Origin: Candidatus Egaibacter danicus
Lineage (GTDB): Bacteria > Pseudomonadota > Gammaproteobacteria > Burkholderiales > Burkholderiaceae
Direction: 5' to 3'
Assembly (NCBI GenBank): GCA_011391115.1
Contig: JAABRC010000034.1
Span: 1 to 9,944 of the forward strand
DNA length: 9,944 nt
Shown: positions 1 through 7,465 of the stretch, one piece after another
Position numbering within the stretch: position 1 is the stretch's first letter
Layout: the number at the start of each line of letters is the position of its first letter
Translations under genes and position numbers: made by a program
Notes under the pieces: model-generated
Databases searched by the model: none
What the model saw: only the letters and a program-made list of their open reading frames with translations
Told to the model about the DNA's origin: nothing

Positions 1-707
1 TGCAGCGCACTGGCCACGTTGATCAATGTGCCGTCGCCTTTGACCATCATCAGCGGCGCGTCGATCTGCCGAGCATGCAAGGTGCGTTTGACCGAGTCAA
101 TCAGCGCTTTAACGTGTGAAATCATGCGCGCGTTCAGCGCCACGGTCATGGCGCGGCGTGGCGCACCCAGACTGGAGGCGAGTTCATGCCCACAAGTCAC
201 CGGCTTGTCGCACAAAGACTCGACCCAGGCGCGAAGTTGCAGCTCATGCTCGGGGTTTCGCACCCCAAAGCTGGCCGAGATGGCAAAGGCGGACACACGC
301 GGTGCATGGTGAAGAATGGCCGCACGTGCGGCCGCCTCGTCCAGCGGCTGGACGGGAAACCCACCGGCGTCATGCCCGCCTGTCAATGCAACGATAGCTT
401 CGTTGCCGAGCAGTTCTACCAGTCCACTGGCTTTGATTTGAGGCGGGTCATAACCTGCCAGCAACACGCAAACAGGTGACCCCTTGCCTTCCACAACCGA
501 GTTGGTGGTGAGGGTGGTGGACAGCGACACCAACCCTACCCGAGACAGCAGATCGGAGGGAAGCTTGTCCAGAGAGGCCGCAATACCCAGGGCCAGATCA
601 AACCGGGTGGTCAGGCTCTTGGCAGATGCGACAATTGTTTTGTCAGCATCCAGCAGAACCGCATCGGTGAAGGTTCCTCCGGTATCAATACCCAGGAAGT
701 AGGTCAT
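1..707 (-). CDS. Hydantoinase/oxoprolinase-family protein, N-terminal part (cut by left window edge)
   Basis: The reading frame opens with ATG at 707-705 and stays open to base 1, giving about 235 residues of a protein that in this family usually has 500-700. The N-terminus has a phosphate-binding motif of the ASKHA ATPase type (GIDTGGTFTDAVLLD, residues about 4-18). It continues with STTLTTNSVVEGKG (about residues 63-76), GGHDAGG, and VKGDGTLIN near the edge, the order expected for the Hydant_A_N and start of the Hydantoinase_A domains (HyuA/OPLAH type). Family members hydrolyse cyclic amides such as hydantoins or 5-oxoproline with ATP, often with a HyuB partner. The ATG overlaps the soxG TGA by 4 bp, so translation is probably coupled and the gene belongs to the sarcosine operon. 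The substrate is unknown. N-methylhydantoin (a sarcosine precursor) or a role in corrinoid reactivation are both inferences. Family call fairly sure, function not. Confidence 0.87.
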   Translation of the reverse strand, partial: MTYFLGIDTGGTFTDAVLLDADKTIVASAKSLTTRFDLALGIAASLDKLPSDLLSRVGLVSLSTTLTTNSVVEGKGSPVCVLLAGYDPPQIKASGLVELLGNEAIVALTGGHDAGGFPVQPLDEAAARAAILHHAPRVSAFAISASFGVRNPEHELQLRAWVESLCDKPVTCGHELASSLGAPRRAMTVALNARMISHVKALIDSVKRTLHARQIDAPLMMVKGDGTLINVASAL

Positions 708-1285
708 TGGCCTGCTTCGCACAGCCAGCGAAACAGGTAATCGGCAAAACTGCGGCGCACCGTCAACTCAAAACTGGTAGCCGCTTCAAGGCACAACACC
801 GTGGCACCCGCCTTGGCAATATGTGTCTGGGCCAGCGCGCCCGCAGGAAATACACGGGGATGCAAATCCAGCGGACAGCCACGCGACAACAGGTCGGCTG
901 CGGCAGCGCCTTTCACCGTCAGCGTGGTGTTGCCATCACCCACCTGCACCACGGACGTGTGCTGACCCTGCAAGGCAGTTCGCAGTGCAGACTCAACTGC
1001 ATCGCCCTGACTATCCTGTAATTTAAGCAGCCATTCATTGGGGCCAAGCCACAGGAGTTGACGCTGGCCCGCAATACTGGCTGTATTGGGTAAAGTCGGC
1101 AACGCCAGGCCCGTAACGCTCAAAATGGTTTGCGTAAAAAGGGCATCGTTCGCATCACCCCGCAGATTCAGCATCTCCACAAAGGGCACTTCAGACAGTG
1201 CACACGACTTGCCATCTACAACCAGCACACGCTGCCCCAGACGGGCAATACCCGCCAGAGGACTTTCCATCACGATTTCAGGCAT
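704..1285 (-). CDS. soxG: Sarcosine oxidase, gamma subunit
   Basis: This is the small structural subunit of heterotetrameric sarcosine oxidase, 193 residues, close to the usual size of about 200. It shows the typical start MPEIVMESPLAG and the conserved C-terminal stretch LLSRGCPLDLHPRVFPAG followed by a THIAKAG segment. The family has a GcvT-like fold and contacts the alpha subunit, with no cofactor of its own known. The ATG at 1285 was chosen because AAGGA (1296-1300) lies 10 bp upstream and it overlaps the end of soxA by only 8 bp. The longer options at 1309 and 1354 would overlap soxA by 32 and 77 bp, and the 1309 ATG has no ribosome binding site. The stop at 704-706 overlaps the next gene's start. 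Identity also rests on its place directly after soxA. Confidence 0.93.
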   Translation of the reverse strand: MPEIVMESPLAGIARLGQRVLVVDGKSCALSEVPFVEMLNLRGDANDALFTQTILSVTGLALPTLPNTASIAGQRQLLWLGPNEWLLKLQDSQGDAVESALRTALQGQHTSVVQVGDGNTTLTVKGAAAADLLSRGCPLDLHPRVFPAGALAQTHIAKAGATVLCLEAATSFELTVRRSFADYLFRWLCEAGQ

Positions 1286-4280
1286 GGAGGCGTTTTCCTT
1301 CCGGGTCATAAAACACTGGACTGCACACCGTGGCGGCGACGTATCGGCCATCAACCAGCGACGCGTAAATCTTCTGACCCATGCGCTGGGTGCCCGAGCG
1401 CACCACGGCCATCGCGATGGACCGGTTCAGCGTCGGGCTGTAATAGCTGGACGTCACGTGACCAATCATGGGCACGGGCGGTGGACTGGCTTGCGCGCTG
1501 TCTGTCAGTTGTGTGCCCTCTGGCAACACCAGCTGGGCTTCATCAGTCATTAAACCCACCAGTTGTTTGCGGTCAGGGCCTGCCGTATGGCTGCGGGTTA
1601 AGGAGCGTCGCCCCAGAAAATCTTTGGTCTTGGCAACCATGCCACCCATGCCCAGATCAAACGGCGTGATGGAGCCATCGGTATCCTGCCCCACGATGAT
1701 GTAGCCTTTTTCAGCACGCAACACATGCATGGCTTCCGTGCCATAGGGCGTGATGTTGAGGTCAGCTCCGGCAGCCATCAGCGCCCTCCAGACATGTGCG
1801 CCGGAATTCGACGGCACATTCACCTCAAACGACATTTCGCCCGAAAAGCTGATGCGCATGATGCGGGCTTTCACACCGGCCACCGTTCCGGCACGCCAGC
1901 TCATGAATGGAAAAGCTTCGTTGGACAGGTCCACATCCTTGCAGACACGCCCAACCACCGTACGGCTTTCTGGTCCGACCACCGCAAACGTGGACCACTG
2001 GTCCGTAACGGTGGTCATATAGACCTTCATATCCGGCCATTCGGTTTGTGTCCAGCGCTCCAGCCAGCCCATCACCCGGGCGGCGCCACCCGTGGTGGTG
2101 GTCATCAGGAAATGGTCTTCGGCTAGGCGCGCTGTCACACCGTCATCAAAAACCATGCCGTTTTCGTCCAGCATCAGGCCGTAACGGCATTTACCCACTT
2201 CCAGTTTGAGCCAAGGATTGGTGTATACCCAATTCAGCAGTTTGGCGGCATCGGCGCCCTGGATATCGATCTTGCCCAACGTGGATGCGTCCAGCATGCC
2301 AACACCGCTGCGCACAGCCAGCACTTCCCGATTCACGGCCTGGTGCAGGTCTTCATTTGTTTTGGGGAAATACCAGGGCCGTTTCCATTGCCCAACATCT
2401 TCAAACAAGGCACCTGCCGCCACATGGCTCTCGTGCGGGCTGGTCTTGCGCGCGGGGTCAAACAGGTCTCCCCGCTCCAGCCCGGCAAACGTACCAAAAG
2501 AGATGGGCAGGTAATTCGGGCGGAAGGTGGTCGTGCCCACCTGGTCGATAGGTTTGCCCATGGCGCGCGCCGCCAGAGCCATGCCGTTGATGTTGCCCAG
2601 TTTGCCTTGATCGGTACCAAAGCCCATCGCGGTGTAGCGCTTGATGTGCTCGATCGACTCAAAGCCCTCGCGAATGGCAAGTTCAATGTCGCTGGCGCCC
2701 ACATCATTCTGATAGTCCACAAAAGCTTTGGCCCGGCGTGAAACCGGCTCGCCGGTTTCGGCAATCCAGAAAGCGCTGATCGCCTCAACAGCAGGTTCTA
2801 CAACCTGGAAATCAGCTGCTGTGGCCGGAAAACCGGCGCGGGTGGCAGCCTGAGCGCCCGCATGGCTGGCATCTGTCAGCGACTGAGATAGAGTCCACGT
2901 TGCATTGCATGCACCAACATTGAACTGGTTGGGCATGGCCACACCAGGCGTGAAACACACGGCGGCATCATTCCACCTTGCCTTGCCCCCGGAGTGGGAA
3001 TAAAGATGAATGGCCGGGTTCCAGCCGCCGGCCATACCGACAGCATCGCACACAAGGTTACGTTGTTCACCGCTGGCTTTGTCGCCGACCATCTGGCGTA
3101 CAACCAGCCCGCCTACCGTCAAACCACCTTTGGCTTCAATGGGCACAAATCCACGCAGAATCTCGACCCCTGCCATTTGCGCCTGCTGTACCAGACCGCC
3201 CACCACGGAGTTTCCGCGGCGCGCATCAACAACGGTGACATGTGCTCCAGCCTGCTTGAGGGTCAGCGCATCTGAATAGGCGGAGTCGTTATTGGTCAGC
3301 AGCGCAATACGTTGCCCAACCAGCACGCCATACAGTTGGGCGTAATCGGCCATGGCGGACGACAACATGACTCCCGGTAAATCGTTGTTGCCAAAGACCA
3401 TGAGGCGCTCATGTGCGCCGGTTGCCAGAATGACCTGATTTGCCCGGACACGCCAGAGGCGCTCGCGGAACCCCTGGCGCTGATTCAGCGGCAAGTGGTC
3501 GATCAGTGACTCACGAATGGTCAGAAAGTTGCAATCATGGTAGCCGAAGACAACGCCGCGCCGGATGATTTTCACCTCGGGCAATGTCGCCAACTCGGCC
3601 TCGGCAGCACGCACCCAGTCAAGGGCTGACTGGCCATTGATCGTGCCCTGTATGCGGTGAGCTGAACCACCCAAATGGGGCCCCAGCTCGGACAGAATGA
3701 CCCGCGCACCACTGCGGCCCGCAGCCAATGCAGCGGCCAGACCTGCTACGCCACCACCGGCAACAAACACGTCGCAATGAATGTTCTGGTGAACGTAGCG
3801 ATCCGCATCTTCCACAGTCGGAGCAGCGCCAAGACCTCCAGCCTTTCGGATAAAGCGCTCGTACAACATCCAGGCCTTTGCGGGCCACATGAAGGTTTTG
3901 TAATAAAAACCAGCGGGAAATAACGGCGTGAACCAGCGATTGACACTGAAGAGGAGTTTGCCGGGGCTTGGCCAGGCATTCACGCTCTCGGCATTGAGCG
4001 CTCCGTACAACTCAACTTCAGGCATCTTCGCATTGGGAATGGTGTGCGCACCGCTTTCCAATTGCACCAGCGCCGAAGGCTCCTCCACGCCGCAACTGAC
4101 AATGCCACGGGGACGGTGGTATTTCCACGACCGGGCGATAACGCTTTCACCCGTGGCCAGCACGGCGGAAGCCAGCGTGTCCCCTTCGAAACCAGAGAAA
4201 TTTCGCCCGTTAAAGCGAAAGGCAATTTTCCGGGAGCGATCCAGTCGCCCGCCCATTCCGTCAATACGCTTACCGCTCAC
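1278..4280 (-). CDS. soxA: Sarcosine oxidase, alpha subunit
   Basis: This is the large subunit of heterotetrameric sarcosine oxidase, which oxidatively demethylates sarcosine to glycine and H2O2 and passes the methyl carbon to tetrahydrofolate. It has 1000 residues, the usual size. Residues about 20-85 form the 2Fe-2S-ferredoxin-like N-terminal domain (FEGDTLASAVLA, then SWKYHRPRGIVSCG), which lacks the four cluster cysteines, as is normal in this subunit. A dinucleotide-binding Rossmann motif (VFVAGGGVAGLAAALAAG) is at 171-188; in the family this domain binds NAD+. From about residue 600 (LERGDLFDPARKTS) to the end it is a GcvT-like aminomethyltransferase/folate domain, ending in the conserved SPVFYDPEGKRL. 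The start is GTG at 4280-4278, backed by GGAGGT 5 bp upstream and a 4-bp GTGA overlap with the soxD stop. The ATG at residue 9 is a weaker alternative. Confidence 0.97.
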   Translation of the reverse strand: MSGKRIDGMGGRLDRSRKIAFRFNGRNFSGFEGDTLASAVLATGESVIARSWKYHRPRGIVSCGVEEPSALVQLESGAHTIPNAKMPEVELYGALNAESVNAWPSPGKLLFSVNRWFTPLFPAGFYYKTFMWPAKAWMLYERFIRKAGGLGAAPTVEDADRYVHQNIHCDVFVAGGGVAGLAAALAAGRSGARVILSELGPHLGGSAHRIQGTINGQSALDWVRAAEAELATLPEVKIIRRGVVFGYHDCNFLTIRESLIDHLPLNQRQGFRERLWRVRANQVILATGAHERLMVFGNNDLPGVMLSSAMADYAQLYGVLVGQRIALLTNNDSAYSDALTLKQAGAHVTVVDARRGNSVVGGLVQQAQMAGVEILRGFVPIEAKGGLTVGGLVVRQMVGDKASGEQRNLVCDAVGMAGGWNPAIHLYSHSGGKARWNDAAVCFTPGVAMPNQFNVGACNATWTLSQSLTDASHAGAQAATRAGFPATAADFQVVEPAVEAISAFWIAETGEPVSRRAKAFVDYQNDVGASDIELAIREGFESIEHIKRYTAMGFGTDQGKLGNINGMALAARAMGKPIDQVGTTTFRPNYLPISFGTFAGLERGDLFDPARKTSPHESHVAAGALFEDVGQWKRPWYFPKTNEDLHQAVNREVLAVRSGVGMLDASTLGKIDIQGADAAKLLNWVYTNPWLKLEVGKCRYGLMLDENGMVFDDGVTARLAEDHFLMTTTTGGAARVMGWLERWTQTEWPDMKVYMTTVTDQWSTFAVVGPESRTVVGRVCKDVDLSNEAFPFMSWRAGTVAGVKARIMRISFSGEMSFEVNVPSNSGAHVWRALMAAGADLNITPYGTEAMHVLRAEKGYIIVGQDTDGSITPFDLGMGGMVAKTKDFLGRRSLTRSHTAGPDRKQLVGLMTDEAQLVLPEGTQLTDSAQASPPPVPMIGHVTSSYYSPTLNRSIAMAVVRSGTQRMGQKIYASLVDGRYVAATVCSPVFYDPEGKRLHA

Positions 4281-4573
4281 TCAGCACCTCCGCTGGACAC
4301 TGGCGTATCGGGGTTCTCGCCTGGTTTGTAGACTTTCGAGAAGACATAGCTGACGGTATTGCGCTCTGCGTTGAACCAGCGCCGGCAACCCTGCGAATGC
4401 AGCCATTGCTCGCGATGCAAGCCCTTGGGGTTTTTGCGCATGAACAAGTAATCACCCCACTGTTCATCGGTCAGTGCGTCGGTGTCAAGGGGACGGGCAA
4501 TATGGGCTTCGCCACCACAACTGAATTCACTTTCAGCTCGTGGGCCGCACCAGGGGCAGGTAATTTTCAGCAT
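4277..4573 (-). CDS. soxD: Sarcosine oxidase, delta subunit
   Basis: This small zinc-binding subunit of heterotetrameric sarcosine oxidase has 98 residues, the normal length. It starts MLKITCPWCGPRAESEF and carries Cys6 and Cys9, then His59 and Cys63 in LHSQGCRRWFN. This is the Cys-Cys-His-Cys zinc site known from the Corynebacterium enzyme, so the site looks intact. The ATG at 4573 was chosen because the family begins at this methionine; a longer reading frame to 4660 would add about 29 residues lying inside soxB. No clear Shine-Dalgarno sequence precedes it, and the soxB stop is only 10 bp upstream, so translation probably depends on coupling to soxB. Its TGA overlaps the soxA GTG by 4 bp. 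Confidence 0.95.
   Translation of the reverse strand: MLKITCPWCGPRAESEFSCGGEAHIARPLDTDALTDEQWGDYLFMRKNPKGLHREQWLHSQGCRRWFNAERNTVSYVFSKVYKPGENPDTPVSSGGAE
4286..4291 (-). promoter_or_regulatory. Ribosome binding site of soxA
   Basis: GGAGGT on the minus strand sits 5 bp before the GTG at 4280, inside the end of soxD. It supports the GTG as the true soxA start and translational coupling of soxD and soxA. Confidence 0.75.
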
Positions 4574-4583
4574 AAGGGTACTG

Positions 4584-5834
4584 TTAGTGGGCCACGCCGG
4601 CCGCACCATGTTCGTCGATGAGATGGCCCGATGTGAAGCGATTGATGGTGAACGCCGCATTCAACGGGTGAGGTTCGTCTTGCGCCATGGTGTGGGCCAT
4701 GACCCAACCCGAGCCCGGTGTCGCCTTGAAGCCCCCAGTTCCCCATCCGCAATTGAAATAGAGCCCCTTGATGTGTGTCTTGGAAATAATCGGGCAGGCG
4801 TCTGGCGCAACGTCAACAATGCCACCCCACTGCCGATTCATTCGAACACGTCTGAATATGGGGAACAGTTCGCAAATAGCCTGCAATGTGTGTTCGATCA
4901 CGGGGAAACTGCCGCGCTGTCCATAGCCCACATAGCTATCAATGCCTGCACCGATCACCAGGTCACCTTTGTCCGATTGACTAACATAGGCGTGAATGGC
5001 GTTGGACATGACGACCGTGTGCAGAATCGGCTTGAGAGGCTCTGATACGAGGGCCTGCAGAGGGTGGCTTTCAAGCGGAAGGCGAATACCGGCCATGTCG
5101 GCCAGCACGGTGCTGTGCCCTGCAGAGACAACACCGACTTTCTTGCTCTTGATCGTCCCGCAGGTGGTCTCTATCCCCACCACCTGGCCACCCTCACGTT
5201 GTATGCCAATGACCTCGCAGTTTTGCAGAATATCCACACCCAGGCGATCGGCCGCACGGGCAAAACCCCAGGCTATGGCGTCATGTCGGGCAACCCCTGC
5301 GCGTGGCTGGAAAGATGCCCCCATCACGGGATAGCGCAAGGAGGCCGATGTGTTCATGATCGGCACCATTTCCTTGATCTGTGCCGGATTCAAAACCATG
5401 CCATCAACACCATTGAGCCGGTTGGCATTCACGCGGCGATTGATGTCCCGCATGTCCTGCAGGGAATGCCCCACATTCATCACACCGCGCTGGCTAAACA
5501 TGGTGTTGTAGTTCAGGTCTTGCGACAAGCCCTCCCACAATTGCAACGCCTTTTCGTAGAGATGTGTCGCGTCGTCCCAGAGGTAGTTGGACCGCACGAT
5601 GGTGGTGTTGCGTGCCGTATTGCCACCACCCAGCCAGCCCCGTTCAACCACGGCGATGTTGCGCATGCCATGCTCTTTGGCCAGGTAATAGGCTGTCGCC
5701 AACCCATGCCCGCCGCCACCAACAATGACGGCGTCGTAACTGCTCTTCGGCGTGGGGCTGCGCCACTGCTTCTGCCAGTTCTCGTGATACGACATGGCAT
5801 TGCGGGCAAGCGAAAAAATTGAAAAGTGACTCAC
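4584..5834 (-). CDS. soxB: Sarcosine oxidase, beta subunit
   Basis: This is the catalytic flavoprotein subunit, where sarcosine is oxidised. It has 416 residues, the usual length. The N-terminal FAD-binding motif is [20 protein letters not shown] (36-55), followed by [20 protein letters not shown], a DAO-family signature of SoxB. His184 in [20 protein letters not shown] aligns, by recalled alignment, with the histidine that covalently holds FMN in the Corynebacterium enzyme. The C-terminus ends in [12 protein letters not shown], typical of the family. The start is a GTG at 5834 giving [20 protein letters not shown], which keeps the conserved family N-terminus; the ATG at residue 14 would remove it. 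The ribosome binding site is weak. The sdaA stop lies 18 bp upstream. Confidence 0.97.
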   Translation of the reverse strand: MSHFSIFSLARNAMSYHENWQKQWRSPTPKSSYDAVIVGGGGHGLATAYYLAKEHGMRNIAVVERGWLGGGNTARNTTIVRSNYLWDDATHLYEKALQLWEGLSQDLNYNTMFSQRGVMNVGHSLQDMRDINRRVNANRLNGVDGMVLNPAQIKEMVPIMNTSASLRYPVMGASFQPRAGVARHDAIAWGFARAADRLGVDILQNCEVIGIQREGGQVVGIETTCGTIKSKKVGVVSAGHSTVLADMAGIRLPLESHPLQALVSEPLKPILHTVVMSNAIHAYVSQSDKGDLVIGAGIDSYVGYGQRGSFPVIEHTLQAICELFPIFRRVRMNRQWGGIVDVAPDACPIISKTHIKGLYFNCGWGTGGFKATPGSGWVMAHTMAQDEPHPLNAAFTINRFTSGHLIDEHGAAGVAH

Positions 5835-5852
5835 ATCAGGCCCGATCTAGCT

Positions 5853-7244
5853 TCAACATTCAATGACGTTCACGGCCAGTCCGCCGCGACTCGTCTCTTT
5901 ATATTTTGTCATCATGTCACGTCCGGTATCGCGCATGGTTTTGATGACCTGGTCCAGCGATACGAAATGTGTGCCATCGCCCCGAAGTGCCATTCGCGCC
6001 GCATTCAAAGCCTTCACGGACCCCATCGCGTTACGCTCAATACAGGGGATCTGGACCCGTCCACCAACCGGGTCACAGGTCAGCCCCAGGTTGTGCTCCA
6101 TGCCAATCTCGGCCGCGTTCTCCACCTGCTCTGGCGTGCCGCCCATCACGGCGGCCAGTCCGGCTGCCGCCATTGAGCAGGCGACTCCTACTTCGCCTTG
6201 ACAACCCACCTCCGCCCCGCTGATGGAAGCGTTTTCTTTGTAGAGCAATCCGATCGCACCTGCCGTCAGCAAAAAATCGCGGACACCCTCTTTGGAAGCC
6301 CCCGAGCAAAACCGATCGTAGTAGTGCATCACGGCGGGCACAATTCCAGCCGCACCATTGGTTGGCGCCGTGACGACACGCCCGCCCGCTGCATTTTCTT
6401 CATTGACTGCCATGGCGTATACATTGACAAAATCCAGTATGGTTAGCTGATCCTTGAGTGCCTGCTCCGGCCGACTGCTTAGCGAGCGGTGTAGTTCTGC
6501 GGCCCGACGTTTGACCCGCATGGAACCCGGCAAGTGACCGTCGGTTCGGCAGCCTCGATCCACGCAGGCCTTCATCGCATCCCAAATACGGTCCAGTCCT
6601 TCATCAAGCTCCGCATCAGTACGCCAGGCATGCTCGTTCTTACGCATGACCTGTGCGATGGAGAGCCCTGTCTCAACAGTGATTGCCAGCAAAGCGTCGC
6701 CGCTTGAAAACGGATGTGCCAGGACAGTTGGGTCAACCACGAAACGTGGTGTGTCGGCGACAGCGTCTGCCTCCTCCTGTGACACCACAAATCCACCGCC
6801 AACAGAAAAATAGCGACGCTCCTCAAGCAGCGTTCCATCTGTTGCAAAGGCACTGAAACGGACTCCATTGGAGTGAAAAGGAAGTGACTCACGACGCAAA
6901 AAAAGGATGTCGGTTCGCTCCCGAAAAGCCACGGCGTGTTTCCCGTCCACAAGCACGCTGTTCTGGGCGCGTATCTGCTTGATACGTGCATCAATGCTAT
7001 CCGGATCAATCGTATCTGGCATGGCGCCTTCGAGCCCCAGCATCACCGCAGTATCCGTTCCGTGGCCCTTGCCAGTTGCACCCAAAGAGCCGTACAGTTT
7101 TGCTTCGATGCGTGCCGTCTGCGGCAACAATTCAAGCTTTCCCAGACGGCGCGCAAATAGTGCGGCAGCCTTCATCGGTCCCACGGTGTGGGATGAAGAG
7201 GGTCCAATGCCTATCTTGAAAAGGTCGAAAACACTCAGTGCCAT
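5853..7244 (-). CDS. sdaA: L-serine ammonia-lyase (L-serine dehydratase), iron-sulfur type
   Basis: This enzyme converts L-serine to pyruvate and ammonia with a [4Fe-4S] cluster in the cytosol. The chosen product has 463 residues and is a one-chain type II enzyme. It starts with the hallmark [20 protein letters not shown] and has the catalytic-domain segments [15 protein letters not shown] (291-305) and [16 protein letters not shown] (347-362). The cluster cysteines are Cys348, Cys390 and Cys401. The chain ends in cysteine (Cys463), matching the Legionella enzyme, where Cys343/385/396 hold the cluster and the terminal Cys458 plugs the active site; all four are offset by exactly 5. The ATG at 7244 fits the family start, and the in-frame extension to 7334 looks non-coding. 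It is the first gene of the operon and disposes of serine made from sarcosine-derived glycine and one-carbon units. sdaB would be an equally valid name. Confidence 0.96.
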   Translation of the reverse strand: MALSVFDLFKIGIGPSSSHTVGPMKAAALFARRLGKLELLPQTARIEAKLYGSLGATGKGHGTDTAVMLGLEGAMPDTIDPDSIDARIKQIRAQNSVLVDGKHAVAFRERTDILFLRRESLPFHSNGVRFSAFATDGTLLEERRYFSVGGGFVVSQEEADAVADTPRFVVDPTVLAHPFSSGDALLAITVETGLSIAQVMRKNEHAWRTDAELDEGLDRIWDAMKACVDRGCRTDGHLPGSMRVKRRAAELHRSLSSRPEQALKDQLTILDFVNVYAMAVNEENAAGGRVVTAPTNGAAGIVPAVMHYYDRFCSGASKEGVRDFLLTAGAIGLLYKENASISGAEVGCQGEVGVACSMAAAGLAAVMGGTPEQVENAAEIGMEHNLGLTCDPVGGRVQIPCIERNAMGSVKALNAARMALRGDGTHFVSLDQVIKTMRDTGRDMMTKYKETSRGGLAVNVIEC

Positions 7245-7265
7245 AGGGTCTTTCAGCGGTAGTCC

Positions 7266-7349
7266 CGCTTGCCGAGAATTGTGAATACACGACCCGCATT
7301 CAGTGTTTGCATTACGACGCCCAAGAACCTGCAAGCGACAGAATTGTGA
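7266..7349. repeat. Paired 19-bp element: candidate operator sites
   Basis: The 10-mer AGAATTGTGA occurs at 7275-7284 and again at 7340-7349 in the same orientation, 65 bp apart. Each copy is preceded, after a 2-bp gap, by a 7-mer: CGCTTGC at 7266-7272 and GCAAGCG at 7331-7337, which are exact reverse complements of each other. The two elements therefore have the same layout (7-mer, 2 bp, 10-mer). A 65-bp spacing is about six helical turns, which would suit a regulator binding both sites on one DNA face. The repeat is directly visible; the operator role is inference. Confidence 0.5.
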
Positions 7350-7355
7350 CGTGAG

Positions 7356-7371
7356 GACGCAAGGCGGCGTC
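7356..7371. repeat. Short inverted repeat in divergent region
   Basis: GACGC (7356-7360) and GCGTC (7367-7371) are perfect 5-bp inverted arms around a 6-bp spacer. It may be part of a regulator site or a weak stem. At this length it could be chance in GC-rich DNA. Confidence 0.3.
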
Positions 7372-7380
7372 GCATGCGGA

Positions 7381-7428
7381 CTACCCCTATCGCGTGGGGC
7401 TACCGATACTTTGGTTACTTACGGGTAG
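7381..7428 (+). promoter_or_regulatory. Competing stem options upstream of the mttB-like gene
   Basis: GGGTAG at 7423-7428 can pair with CTACCC at 7381-7386, and its GGTAG (7424-7428) can instead pair with CTACC at 7400-7404. A third option pairs CCCC (7384-7387) with GGGG (7396-7399), which excludes the first. If this lies in the transcript leader it ends 37 bp before the methyltransferase ATG and could act as a leader switch. The pairings are seen in the sequence; any regulatory role is inference, and the transcription start is unknown. Confidence 0.3.
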
Positions 7429-7452
7429 TTTTAGACGCTCGACAACCGATTT

Positions 7453-7456
7453 GGAG
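7453..7456 (+). promoter_or_regulatory. Ribosome binding site of the mttB-like gene
   Basis: GGAG lies 9 bp before the ATG at 7466 and supports that start over the upstream in-frame ATG at 7394, which would add 24 residues unlike the family. Confidence 0.7.
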
Positions 7457-7465
7457 ACACACAGC

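Larger units (their letters stand above)
7245..7465. promoter_or_regulatory. Divergent promoter/control region between sdaA-sox operon and mttB-like gene
   Basis: These 221 bp hold no credible gene and must contain the start signals for both the minus-strand sdaA-soxBDAG operon and the plus-strand methyltransferase gene. No confident -35/-10 pair was found on either strand. Structure that can be seen is a paired 19-bp element (7266-7284 and 7331-7349), an inverted repeat (7356-7371) and competing stems at 7381-7428. No B12-box, glycine-riboswitch or SAH-riboswitch pattern was recognised. Co-regulation of both transcripts by one regulator is a reasonable inference from the layout. Confidence 0.75.

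Noticed and set aside
1086..1669. Overlapping plus-strand open frames opposite soxG and soxA
   Set aside because: They resemble no known protein, and the other strand is explained by well-conserved genes.
4278..4280. Missing cluster cysteines in the ferredoxin-like N-terminal domain of SoxA as a sign of decay
   Set aside because: Loss of these cysteines is normal for the alpha subunit of heterotetrameric sarcosine oxidase, and the rest of the gene is intact.
5064..5822. Plus-strand open frame of 252 residues opposite soxB
   Set aside because: It lies fully antisense to a clearly conserved flavoprotein gene, has no family features, and is a frame shadow of soxB codon use.
7245..7334. In-frame 30-residue N-terminal extension of SdaA
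   Set aside because: The family starts at [12 protein letters not shown]. The extension has no conserved sequence and would place coding DNA over the paired regulatory elements.
7245..7465. Cobalamin, glycine or SAH riboswitch in the divergent region
   Set aside because: I looked for these because of the gene functions, but saw no B12-box or the conserved cores of the other two. Only short generic stems are present.
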